The notes under the pieces are model-generated. The model ran no database searches. It saw only the letters and a list, made by a program, of their open reading frames with translations, and was not told where the DNA came from. Shown piece by piece: positions 22,805-33,328 of a DNA stretch of 64,000 bases. Position 1 is the first letter of the stretch, and every line of letters begins with the position of its first letter. Location of the stretch: the NCBI GenBank assembly GCA_024364735.1, contig JAGFNQ010006433.1, positions 42,249-106,248 on the forward strand, written 5' to 3'. The stretch comes from Boesenbergia rotunda. Lineage: Eukaryota > Streptophyta > Magnoliopsida > Zingiberales > Zingiberaceae. A program made the translations under genes and the position numbers.

Positions 22805-23204
22805 TGTTGGATCGAGAAAGACCGATAGAGGGGGGGTGAATATCGAAAAATGTTCGGATTTAAAAGAAAGAGTAAGTGTGCGACGGAATAAAAACAAACA
22901 ACGCAAACACCAAGGTTTTACTTGGTTCGGAGCCTGGGTCGACTCCTACTCCAAGGCCCACGGTCGTTGACCGTTTACTTTGGGCAATTCTATAGTGCGC
23001 AAAATGGTTATAGAGTGAGATTACAAAATTACTGTAAATAGAAATATACACCTTGTTTTACCAACTCCCGGTGTAGATCGAGTTTCGGTGCAGTGGGAGG
23101 TTGGCGGCGCTTCGTTCTTGAATCGGGAAGTTTCCGGAGCAGAGCGCGGTCGTCAGAGCGTTTGGATGCGTTGAATGAAAGCAGTGTTGAAGCCTGGGGT
23201 CGAG

Positions 23205-23545
23205 GGCCCTTTATATAGGGCTAGGGGGCGCCCGGGACGTCGGGGGCGCCCCCCTACGTGGCACCCGATCCGTTCCGATCTCGGTCAGCGTCTGATCCCC
23301 TTATCTTCGGGATCAGTTTTGACCGGGGCGCCCGCAGCGCTCGGGGCGCCCGCATTGACCGGGTCAAAGATTATCTGCCTGGCTTCGAAAGCTTCTTGGT
23401 TCGAGGTATGCACCAGGGGGCGCCCGCAGTGCAGGGGGCGCCCGGGAGCACGGGGCGCCCGACCCAGTGTGTATTCGAACCAGTCTTCTTGTTACTCATT
23501 TTGTATGGCCCTTGGGGGCGCCCGGGATGCTCCGGGTGCCCTACT
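23205..23545 (-). promoter_or_regulatory. A2 LTR promoter: GGGCGCCC palindromes and TATA box
   Basis: Palindromic GGGCGCCC pairs lie at about 23226, 23322, 23414 and 23513. The nearest is about 6-10 bp upstream (minus strand) of a TATA box CCCTATATAAAGGG at 23208-23221. Confidence 0.8.
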
Positions 23546-23759
23546 CAGCAACTGCCTCTCTCCTCTGAGGCTTTCTGAGCTGCAGACACACGTTCCTTCG
23601 GTCCTACATCCAGGGTTAGTCCAAAACAAGATAACATAAAAATTAATTAGATTTATACAGCCTTAGCTGTCTTGGTTCTGACTTTGGTCTCCAAAATGGA
23701 GCCCTAGGTCGAACCGACGCCTAATGTTCCCTCAAGGGGAACGCGTCCTCACCTACTCC

Positions 23760-24100
23760 TCTCGGGAGAATTTACCTGGTGCCAACCGGCTCCTCCAGTT
23801 GGACTTTTGCCCGGCAGCCCTTCGCCAGGTCTTGAGTACCAAGCAGCCCTTCGCTTGGTGCCTAGCAGCCCTTCGCTAGGTCTTGAGTACCAAGCAGCCC
23901 TTCGCTTGGTGCGTAGCAGCCCTTCGCTAGGTCTTTTCTTCTTGTATCCCTTTGCTAGGGCCTAGCATTCCTTCGCTAGGGTTTGTCCATTCTGGCAGTC
24001 CTTCGCCAGAGCCTAGCAGTCCTTCGCTAGGGCTTTTCTTCTGGCTGGCATTCCTTTGCCAGTGCCTAGCATTCCTTCGCTAGGGCTTTTCCTGTACACT
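23760..24100 (-). repeat. Hairpin minisatellite in A2 LTR
   Basis: Units have loop AGCCCTTC or AGTCCTTC (plus view). Stems are CCAAGC/GCTTGG (23839-23858), CCTAGC/GCTAGG (23861-23880) and CTGGC/GCCAG (23992-24009). Confidence 0.85.
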
Positions 24101-24194
24101 CAAGAAACTTGTTAGACAACAACTAACCCTTAACTTTTGAACCCTTTGCCAATATCAAAACACAGGTTTGACTTGGGTGCATTCTGCACCAACA

Positions 24195-25626
24195 ATCTCC
24201 TCCTTTTTGATATATGGCAACCTAGTTCAAAAAGTTAAGGTAAAAAATGCTGAAATTGAAATCCTAAGTTAGATTCCCTCCCCTGGAAGAAATCTCCCCC
24301 TAGGTTTTTCAAAAATAGGTGGTGTGAGTTAAGTACTTAGAAGATTTCATGTTTTGATAATAAGTTGGGAAATCTCTAAAGTTTTTTTGCTAAGTTTTTC
24401 GAAAAGATGTTCTAAGTTTGGAAAACTTTAGACAAATTTTCAGTTTTAGGAACATTTCACACTTTGGAAAATTTTCAGTTTTGGAAAAATTTCAGACTTA
24501 GAAAATTTTCAGTTTTGGAAAATTTTCAGACTTAGAAAATTTTCAGTTTGGAAAAATTTCAGACTTAGAAAATTTTCAGTTTGGAAAAATTTCAGACTTA
24601 GAAAATTTTCAGATTTGGAAAACTTTCAAGCACTATGTTAAGCTTAAACATAATTTCAAAACACATAGTTCAGAGTTGGAAATTTTTAAAGAGAATTTTA
24701 AAACCTTTAAGCTTAACAATAATTTTAAGCAAAAACATTAAGTTTCAAAATTAATTCAGAGTTTAGAAATAAAACTAACTTTGATTCACCAATTTTATTT
24801 TTTCAGTTCAACTTTTTGAAGAAGACGATGGGAAAAAATTTAAAAAAATTTTTGTTCCCTGTTTCCTTTCCAACTCTCCCCCTTTGACATATATCAAAAA
24901 TGCAGAAAAAATTTTACAATAATTAAAGCATTTGCTGTACTGAATCAAACTGGAACCTAAGTCTGGTTAAATCTTTAGGGACGTGTCTAACCCAATTAGC
25001 TACTTACCAACTGTTATAAACAGTAGTTTTCGCTAGGGTTAGTCAAGTTAAGTGCATTGTTCAAGTTAGATTGTTTAAACTTGATACTTAACTTGATTGT
25101 TGTTCATTTTGTATTTAGTGCCCCAACAACTGCAGATGCACTGACTTAAAGCATCTTGAGTTAAGGTAAAGACCTAAGCATCTCAACCCTTTCTAGGTTA
25201 TCACTCAAAGTACCCTAAGGTGCTTGTGAGATGCTGGCTTCTAGATCTATAGGTGCATGCAATTCTAGGGTTAGAGCCTAGGCTAAGTCCATTTCGAAGA
25301 AAACCCTAGTTTTGAAGGGGGTAGTTTTAATATAAAACTAAGTCGAAAGAGATTTTAACATTGATTTTTGAAATAAGTAAAATTAAGTTGAAAATGAAAA
25401 CTGATTTTGAAATTTAAATAAAACAAAATTCTAGTTTTAGAAAACTTATTTTTGAAATCAAAAAAAATTGAGTTAAACTATTCTACTGAACACAATCCTA
25501 ACTAGTGAGTATGAGCTGGTCAACATAAAGTAATGTAGGTACTCAAGGTTCAACACAGTCATATAGTCAAACACAAGTCAACCCTACTGAGTAGGGATAG
25601 TCAAATAGGTACAATACTAGGTGAAT
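24195..25626 (-). other. A2 AT-rich 3' untranslated region with tandem repeat
   Basis: No gene. At 24420-24620 a unit of about 33 bp (TTTTCAGTTTGGAAAA then TTTCAGACTTAGAAAA) repeats five to six times. Confidence 0.7.
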
Positions 25627-26411
25627 CTAAGACGAAGGACCGGGATGATCGGAGGAGCCTGGCTGCCAGGATCGAAATAGGGTCATCATCTCATGATACT
25701 CTGCCTCTCTGGCCTCCCTCTCAGCTTGAAGTGCGCTCATGTAGCTGTTGTAGTAGCCCAGATTTGTTTCCATTTCTTCAGCGTGATTGGCCTCCACTTC
25801 CTCTCGGAGGCTCTGTACGCGGGTCTCTAGCTGAGTCACTCGGTCGTAAAGTGTCGGTGGAGCGGGCTCATCTATGTGCGCTCGGGCTGCTGCTGCTATA
25901 TCTCCGACGTCAACTTCAACCTCCTCGTCTGAGTCGACTGGTGCTCCGGCCTGCTGTCGTCGCCAACTAAGAACCCCGGTGGCCGACACCTCTAGACCCC
26001 GCTAAGGAGAAGTTCCTAAATCCGATTTCGTCAAAGTCGGTCATAGTGGTAATTTCACCCAAGGTTATGTCACGACCGTGGTGATGAAGGAGGGACGTGA
26101 TGATGTGGCAGTATGGTGTGCGTACTCGTCCCTGGGTCGTGACTCTGGACGCATGCAGAATGGTATGGAACATATGGAGTCCAATGTCTATGTCAAGGTG
26201 GTGGACCAGGGCATAAAGAAGGAAAGCATGAAAGGGTCTCATAGTCCCTAGGTCTCGGGTAGAGAGTGGTAGGATACAGTGGACCAGAACTCTATACAAG
26301 GCATAGTTCTGGGCCTGAAGTTCAACAGCTAGGAAGCGTCTGTTTGGAGGGAGGTCTGCCCTAAAGAAATAGGAATGAATCGTGTCTAGGGTAATTGACA
26401 GGCCCAAACTA
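25627..26411 (-). pseudogene. C-terminal part of A2 accessory ORF
   Basis: Two minus-strand frames. The first (about 26400-25967) contains ITLDTIHSYFFRADLPP, YALYRVLVHCILPLSTRDLG, PFHAFLLYALVHHLD and TPYCHIITSLLHHHGRDI. These align with VTPDSIYEYFLGHP, LLPTTSKHLD, PFHCLMLYGMHQQLD and HIITAWLESVGID of the B1 protein at roughly one third identity. The second frame (25989-25627) gives an acidic linker and a coiled coil (LYDRVTQLETRVQSLREEVE, then ALQAEREAREAEYHEMM) ending at a TAG. The frame change near 25985 and the 3-kb insertion at 26412 break the gene. Upstream exons are at 29405-29918. Confidence 0.7.
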
Positions 26412-29404
26412 TGTGTCACGAATGTGGGCCTCAAATTTAGAATTTATAAATGAATGAAAGCTGGAAACCCTTTTTACAATCAAAAGTATGAAAACGTAAT
26501 ATAGGGGCCACAGGTCGTATTTTTCTCGGGGCTAGTTGACGTTGTGTGATTCTAACTCGTGTTTAGGTCGTTTGTGAATTTGGGTTTCAATTAAAATCTG
26601 GGTTCTGGGTTGCAATCAAGAATGGAATCACAATGGAAATAAAGAAAACTTACATCAATGAACAAAACAAGGTGATGACAATTAATAACTCAAGCAATGG
26701 ACAATTAAATCAACTAATGCAAGTTTTCAAATTCAAGAAATCAAGCTAGAGAATTTAACTAAAGTTTGGACTTAAATTTGATACCAAATTGCAAAATAGG
26801 TTGCTAGAAGAATTAATAAAACAGGGCAGGAATTTTCAGCAGCAAGCAAACTTGGCACAAATCAAACTAGCTACCAAATCTTGAATCAAACAATTGTAAG
26901 GAAGCTCAAAAATTGTCCGAATGCAACTCTAACCAATTTCAAACACAATAGCTCACTAAAAACTACATTAAACTTGGCACCAAGCACTGCCTAATCTGCA
27001 CTTGATACAAAGTGCAGATTTTTCAGCAGTTGGCACGCAAAAGAGCACTGCTAGTGGCTGAAATTCTTGCTACTGACACAGGAATTGTGGACTGCCAACT
27101 CTTAAGTTTAAATGACCAATTCACTTGGAAGACAAGCCCATAGTTAAGCATATACTTGAATGAGTGAAGGAGTTCAGATTCGGAAGCAAAAGTGCAGAAC
27201 AAGGACAGAATTTCAGCAACATTGAATGCACAAGGAATGGCAGAAATGCAGAAATGGTGTGAAGAAATTGCAGGAATAAAAATGCAAACATTTCAGGAAT
27301 CAAATTGAATGCAAAGAAAGACTTCTGAATTAAACTCAAGGTCAGAAATGGTGTTTACAGCTCAGGTACAACTTAGTTCGTTTGCAAGTTGATACGCAAA
27401 AAGAAAACTGCTACAAATTCAGAAATTATAAGCATGCAGTGTTAAATTGTTGCTTGATACAAAAACAGATCTACACTAATCTCAAGCAACTGATGTGAAA
27501 CAACCAAGTGACTGCAGAATTCCTAAGCAAGTGAAATCAGAAAAAATTCCAAACCAACTGCTGTGCAGGCATAACTTTGGAGGCAGCAATGAAATGCAAA
27601 GTGGATGTTCAGAAATTTATATACAGGTAAACAAGAATTACATGTAGAGTTTCCAATGTCACGAATTTGATGCAAACACAACAGATGCAAGCTGAAGTAA
27701 AATCCAGAAATGAAAATGCAGAGTTCTGATGCAGGGCTGAGTTAATTGTAACTACTGCCGAAATGTACCAGATTTCCAATGCAGAAATGCAATAGATCAA
27801 GCTGAGATCTGATACAATGCTTCACTAAATCGGGAACTTCTTTATGAGCTAAATTCGAAAATGCAGAAATGAAATGGGAGAATGCAGAAATGGAAATTCA
27901 GAAATGCAGATAGTTTGACTGCAGGGATGCAGAACCAAGTGCAGAAATCAGGATTGCAAGTCGAAATTCGAATCTCTAATCCTATTCAGACAAGCTTAAA
28001 GAAAAACTAAGTTCACTCGACATTACATTCAGAAACTACAACTAAGAAAGCTGCAGAAATTAAATCTAGCATTTATGAATGATACGCAAGCAACAAAAAT
28101 GGCACGCAAGGAATTAAAGCTACAATTAAACTGAAATTGAAACCAAACGTTCCTAAGCAATTCCCTAACTACTTGTCTTAAAGATTGAACTCTAATTTAA
28201 GCTAGAACACTTAAGAAAACCAACTTAACCAATCTGAAATCAAAACAGAAACCAAACTACAGCAGTATTAAAAATTACAGCTAAAGCAATGAAATTAAAC
28301 TATGAAATCTAAACTCAATCCCTTCTTCAGCTCAGGTACTCCTTGTTCGTCACGTAAGGGTGAGCCTCGGACCCGCAAACTCAGTAAATCAGTGGGAAAT
28401 TGTCTTAGCTACTAAATTTGAGCTCAACTCTGTCCAAATCTGAATTCCCATTCGAGTCCATCGATTCAACTGCGTCCAAGTGAGATTATGATTTGTGGAT
28501 GATCGGAGCAATCTAGGGAACCCCTCCAGATGGCTCCGGTGGATGGAAATAGTCCGCAACTGAGATCGATGACTCCAAACAGCAGAACCACGGAAACCTC
28601 TCAATAGCTTTGTTCTTGGGCAATAGCGAGCTGAAATCTTCACTGAGTTCTCTTCACCATGACCTAGCACTTGCTCTGAACCAGGAATCGAGTGGACGCG
28701 CCTCCTTTGATGAAGAACTAGCTAAGGAATTGAAGAACGCAGCCAAGAAGACGAGCTAATGGCGGAGACGCGACGAGGAGAAGCTGGGCTGCGTTTTTCC
28801 TTAAATAATAACCAATGGATGGCTGTGATTGATCGGATGAAATCCAACGGTAGATCTTTATCTGATTTGAGGCAAACTTTTATGATGATGATCTGGGGTC
28901 AGGATCTGCCTTGTGGTAGCTCGGATCCTCCAGATATGCAACAGATGGTCCAGATCAACTCTATCTGTGATTGGACGCTCTAGAGCCCTCCTTGCTTGAT
29001 CCAACGGTTGATTTAGCTCTGATTGGGATGAAACCTTCAGATCTTGATCATAGAGCTTGATCAACCCTAACCCTAGCTCGGATTGATTCAGATCGTCCCG
29101 GATGGCTCAGATCTAGCCGCTCTTGAATCGGACGACCCGGATTAATCGTAGGCTTGATAATTCGATCCGGTTCACATCCGACTCAGGTTTGACCCAGTAT
29201 GCCCTAGGTCCAGGATCCTTTCATGCCTACAAAAATATATCAAAAAATTAGTGGCCAAATAATCCAAAAATTATGTAATTTTGCAATGAAGTCCAAAATA
29301 AGATAAAGTTCCAAAACCTAGGATAAAATCATAATTAAACAATAAAAACGTAGGTCAAACATGGATTTTAACAATTAAAATAATCAACAAAATGGTATTT
29401 ATCA
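26412..29404 (-). repeat. ORF-less 3-kb LTR-like repeat, copy 1
   Basis: It interrupts the accessory gene of A2. Minus-strand ends are TGATAAATACC and GTGACACA (TG...CA). A homologous copy lies on the plus strand at 44914-47431. Near its end is a clause 'ACCTGTGGCCCC...ACGTTTTCAT', like the conserved end of some long plant Gypsy LTRs. No coding region, PBS or clear target duplication (flanks ATTAC and TAGTT) is seen. A solo LTR is the preferred reading. Confidence 0.6.
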
Positions 29405-29918
29405 GTAATGTCTGAGTAGGGAGGATCAAATGGGGGGTTCCTGGGAGGATAGCAACAGAATGTGGACTGAGAGGGTCGCAGTCCTAGGAAGCGGTTTAAC
29501 AGTGTAGGGGTGATGGTTAAGGGAATCCCTTGGATAGTGGTATGAAACATAAGATTATCTTATCGAATTATATTATTATAAAATTCTGCACATAGGGTTT
29601 CATTTATGGTATGTGCGCAGAAGACAAGATTATCCAATTGATAGAAATTGATGATGTTCATGGTGACAGGGCATGATTGGGTAAAAAAGTGTCTATTGAG
29701 ATAACTCGTTTTAATAGGCTTGTAGACTGTTTGTGCGAACCTATTACATAACTCTAGATTAGGAAATCTAGGGTCGGGGCTAGGTTGGGCACCGGGGTTG
29801 GCCGGGTTCGGTCGGCGTCTTTGAAGTTAAAGAAGTTAAAGAATGAATAAAGATATTGCATGGAATAAATTTAAATGCAGTAAAATTACTAATCATACCG
29901 GACGGCACGAGGAGGCAT
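29405..29918 (-). pseudogene. N-terminal exons of A2 accessory ORF
   Basis: Exon 1 is 29899-29918 (20 nt, beginning MPPRAV), the intron is 29819-29898 (80 nt, GTATGA to AAAG) and exon 2 starts at 29818. The intron phase (2) is the same as in B1 and B2. Exon 2 encodes a proline-rich stretch, then NIINFYQLDNLVF and a CAEFYNN motif matching SEFYNN of B1. One in-frame TAA follows that motif, after which the alignment resumes (TTIQGIPLTITPTLLNRFLG) until the insertion at 29404. The stop and the insertion make this a pseudogene. Its conserved splice sites support the gene model of the other two copies. Confidence 0.65.
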
Positions 29919-30010
29919 AGTTGAGGGAGAGGACTTGCAAGGTCTTCTTGAAGAGTAAGAAGTGGAGAAGAGGGTTGGTTTTGGTGTGGGAAGTGAAGGA
30001 GTTTCGGGTG

Positions 30011-30275
30011 CCTTTTATAGGCAATTTCATGGGGGCGCCCGGGAGCTTCCGGGCGCCCTGGTCAGGGCTGCTGCCAAAGGCAGTTTAAGGACTGGTTGGG
30101 GGCGCCTGGGACAGCCCGGGCGCCCTCAACAGGTTGCTTTTGCAGATTTGACTGCATTGGCGGAGACGGGGGCGCCCGCGTGGTTTCGGGCGCCCTGGTC
30201 AAGGGCTGACAGCTTTTCTGTCTCGAGGAACGAAAAAGGAAAGGGGGGCGCCCGTGTGGTCCCGGGCGCCCTTCT
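30011..30275 (-). promoter_or_regulatory. Internal promoter of A2 accessory gene
   Basis: Four GGGCGCCC palindrome units at about 30033, 30103, 30171 and 30245 (about 70 bp apart) stand upstream of a TATA box CCTATAAAAGG at 30011-30021 (minus strand), about 95 bp before the ATG at 29918. The best unit has 10-bp arms, GGGCGCCCGG (30033-30042) and CCGGGCGCCC (30049-30058). Both palindrome type and TATA spacing copy the A2 LTR promoter. Confidence 0.75.
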
Positions 30276-30329
30276 CAAGGGTATGTAGAGACAAAAATTT
30301 GTCTTGTCATTGTTTAACTATGGTTTAAT

Positions 30330-30470
30330 CAATTTGACCATGGTTGGGATTGATTTTGACTATTTTGACCATAGTTTGGCAGGGTTGACCATGGTTTGAC
30401 TGTGTTGACCAAGGTTGACCATGGTTTGACTGTGTTGACCAAGGTTGGATTGTGTTGACCAAGGTTTGAC
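30330..30470. repeat. TTGACC (W-box-like) cluster
   Basis: Eleven TTGAC cores, most as TTGACC(A/T), in about 140 bp, as a degenerate repeat of TTGACCATGGTTTGAC-TGTG. TTGACC/T is the known binding core of plant WRKY factors. It lies upstream of the accessory-gene promoter. Function is inferred only. Confidence 0.6.
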
Positions 30471-30474
30471 AAAA

Positions 30475-31055
30475 TTATCCAAAAAAATTACTTGAGTCTT
30501 AATTCTACTGTCTCACTCAAATCTAGGGTTTTCAATCACGTTGACCTTATAGGTTTCGTGAGACAGGTTTAGATTAGAAAAACTATTTTGATTAATTTTG
30601 AAAACTTAATTAATTTTGAAAGAAAAATTTTGAAAGAAGTTTAAATCTACAAATAACTGAATTTTTGACAAAAATAATTTGAATTTGAATTTCAGAAATT
30701 GGCTTCCAGGTCTTGGCGAGGCACTAGACCTTCTTTGGCCGTAGCCTTATGGGATCATCCACCCTTTCCTTGACAAAGCCTTTTAATGAAATTTCATTTT
30801 CAAAATTATTATTTGAAAAATTTCTGGTCTAACTAGTTTGGATTTTGGATCGGTAGCTTCGACTGGTTTCACCAGTCTAAAGAGACCAAGTAAACTTGAT
30901 CTTATTAGAATTGGTTTCCCCAACGTACTATCATCTCACCTCTACCCAATACTATGTTGTCAAATTTCAGCTAAGTTTGTTTAGTCCTTAAACTAGCCTA
31001 AGTCTAAACATGGCAGATTGTAGAAAATTAAATAAACAAGCAATCAAGCAAAAAA
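30475..31055 (-). other. Noncoding spacer after A2 gag
   Basis: No gene. The GGTCTTGGCGAGGCAC...AAAGCCTTTT stretch (30708-30790) is homologous to 11990-12060 in A1. Confidence 0.6.
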
Positions 31056-32706
31056 TTATCTAATTATAAAAATTGTTTTGATTTTGGCTCCCCCTAGACT
31101 AAAGCCTCTGTATGGGTTAGGCAAGATGTGAATCTTGTCCTTGGGGATCCAAAATTGATTTGAACCAATTGGTTTAGTCAGGCACAGTTTTGGCACCCAT
31201 GCCTGAACCTTAGGTCTTGACTGGTTCAGTACAGCAAAGTAAGATCTTTGCCGAGATTTGGTTCTATAGCCAAGTCCGGATCGGTTTAGAATAAACTTCT
31301 GTTTTCCAAGAATCATATCAAGGTTCTTGGAACCAGAAGTGAATCGTTCTAAAGCTGTTCTTAAGTCCTTAACTTGAGTTTTCAGGGAGGAATTCTCTGA
31401 TTCAAGTTTTTCAACTTGATCAGGGGTTCCTTCCTGAAGTTTCTCGGTTAAGGCCTTAGACTCAGCTTCCTCTTTCAGGAATTTTACTTCCTGTCGGAGG
31501 GACTCGATTCGGAGTTTGGCTTTCGCCAAATCTCGGGATAGATAGGAAATAAGTGAATTCAATTGCAATTTTGAAAAACCCGTTACCCTTATTTCGCCGT
31601 TGTCAGAGAAGGTCAGCTCGCCGTCGTCCTGGTCCGAGTCTGAGTTAGTCTCGATTTGATCCGAAGCGGTCAGGGCTAGAAGATTGGACTGGGGTGCTTC
31701 TTCTTCTCCTTCGGAGGAAGACTCGTCCCAGGTTGCTTGGAGTGCCTTCTTCTTTCTGGTCTTTTTGGACTCCTTTAGGCTTGGACATTCAGTCTTGTAG
31801 TGGCCCTTCTTCTTGCATTCGTAGCAGGTTACGTTGGGCTTGTGTTTGTCAGTTGCCGGTTCAGCTTGTCCGTCCTTTCTTCGGCTTGTTCTCCGTGTGT
31901 TGGTTTGGTTCTTCAACTTTTTGTAGTAGCTTCGAGCTAGCCGGACCAGTTCAGATTGATCTTCTTCTTGATCTTCTGTTTCTGAATCTGAGGTAGATTC
32001 GGTTCAACTTGAGTTTGCTTCTTGGTCGTCTTTCCTGTTTCCCTGCAAAGAATGCTATACTTTTCTCGACCAAATTGCAGTTAGTCTGTTCATGCAGTTC
32101 AAGTTCAGAAAATAACTCATCTAACTTAATTTTTGAAAGATCCCTAGAGACCTTGTATGCATCTACCATAGATGCCCACAAGGTGGTCCTAGGGAACGCG
32201 TTTAGGGCATACCTTATGAGATCACGGTTTTGAACCTGGTGACCTATTGCGTGAAGACCATTCATCAATTCCTGGATTCTGGCATGGAGCTGAGCTGCTG
32301 TCTCGTTATCTGCCATTCTGATGGTGAAGAGCTTGTTCAGTAGCAGATCCCGTTTGCTGATCCTCGTATCTGAAGTTCCTTCGTGGAGCTCGATCAGTTT
32401 AGCCCATAGCTCCTTGGCACTGTTGAATGGGCCTACGCGGTTCAGCTCCTCTTTTGTCAGTCCGCATTGAAGGGTCTAAGTTGCTTTGGCGTCAGCTTCA
32501 ATCTTGCGTTTAAGGGCAGTGTCCCACTCTGAGTAGTTTTGTGGTACGCCTTCAGCATTTGTGGGAATCATCAGTCCAGACTGGATGATTATCCACATAT
32601 CCACCTGAGTTTTCAGGTGGACCTCCATTCGACTTTTCCAGTAAGGAAAGTCTTCTCCACTGAAAAGTGGAGGTCTGGCGGTGCTAAAACCTTCTTGGAT
32701 GGCCAT
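31056..32706 (-). pseudogene. Gag of element A2 (UBN2 and CCHC zinc knuckle), decayed
   Basis: The start is the ATG at 32706, after a leader of about 210 bp from the PBS. The first segment holds the UBN2-type start (STARPPLFSGEDFPYWKSRM) and W-I-IQSG. An in-frame TAG near 32476 is followed in the same frame by the gag core (MADNETAAQLHARIQELMNG, LIRYALNAFPRTTLWASMVD, LDELFSELELHEQ). A frameshift near 31960 leads to a basic segment, the zinc knuckle CYECKKKGHYKTEC at about 31830-31790, an acidic linker and a long coiled coil with GSKNLDMILGKQK, which resembles SIRE/Maximus gag. It ends at 31056 without continuing into protease. Gag packages RNA; this copy is broken by one stop and one frameshift. 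Confidence 0.85.
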
Positions 32707-32916
32707 TTGTTACTGAAATAGCAAACAACAAAAACAACGAAAATATTCCAAGACTTGGTCTTGGATTAGTAGTGCGGAAAAAAAATAAATTTCAAGGGGT
32801 GTTGCACCAACCTTGAAAGAAAAACTCGAACGAAAATATTTAAAAAAAATGAGAGAGAAAACGAAAGAAATCCGAAAAATTTTCAAACTGGTGGTTGCAC
32901 CAAGTTTGAATTCCCC

Positions 32917-32928
32917 GCTCTGATACCA
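32917..32928 (-). other. Primer-binding site of A2
   Basis: The minus strand reads TGGTATCAGAGC two bases after the LTR end, the common complement of initiator tRNA-Met used by plant Copia elements. Confidence 0.9.
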
Positions 32929-32930
32929 CT

Positions 32931-33327
32931 TGTTGGATCGAGAAAGACCGATAGAGGGGGGGTGAATATCGGAAAATGTTCGGATTTAAAAGAAAGAGTA
33001 AGTGTGCGGCGGAATAAAAACAAACAACGCAAACACCAAGGTTTTACTTGGTTCGGAGCCTGGGTCGACTCCTACTCCAAGGCCCACGGTCGTTGACCGT
33101 TTACTTTGGGCAATTCTATAGTGCGCAAAACGGTTACAGAGTGAGATTACAAAATTACTGTAAATAGAAATATACACTTTGTTTTACCAACTCCCGGTGT
33201 AGATCGAGTTTCGGTGCAGTGGGAGGTTGACGGCGCTTCGTTCTTGAATCGGGAAGTTTCCGGAGCAGAGCGCGGTCGTCAGAGCGTTTGGATGCGTTGA
33301 ATGAAAGCAGTGTTTGAAGCCTGGGGT
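32931..33327 (-). repeat. 5' LTR of element A2, truncated at the N
   Basis: Nearly identical to 22805-23200. The rest of the LTR is missing because the sequence is interrupted at 33328. Confidence 0.88.
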
Positions 33328-33328
33328 N
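33328..33328. other. Ambiguous base, probable assembly join
   Basis: The only N in the window. Sequence to the left is an LTR and sequence to the right does not continue it or any of the nested hosts. Confidence 0.8.

Larger units (their letters stand above)
22805..24194 (-). repeat. 3' LTR of element A2
   Basis: It starts TGTTGGTGCAG at 24194 and ends CTCGATCCAACA at 22805 on the minus strand. Positions 22805-23200 match 32931-33327 almost exactly. A purine tract AAAGGAGGAGAT precedes it. Confidence 0.9.
22805..33327 (-). mobile_element. Element A2, SIRE-like gag element with accessory gene
   Basis: On the minus strand: 5' LTR (truncated at the N), PBS, gag, noncoding DNA, accessory-gene promoter, spliced accessory gene split by an insertion, AT-rich DNA, polypurine tract and complete 3' LTR ending at 22805. 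Pol is absent. The left flank in B2 is CATAT; the right flank is lost, so the target duplication cannot be checked. Confidence 0.88.
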
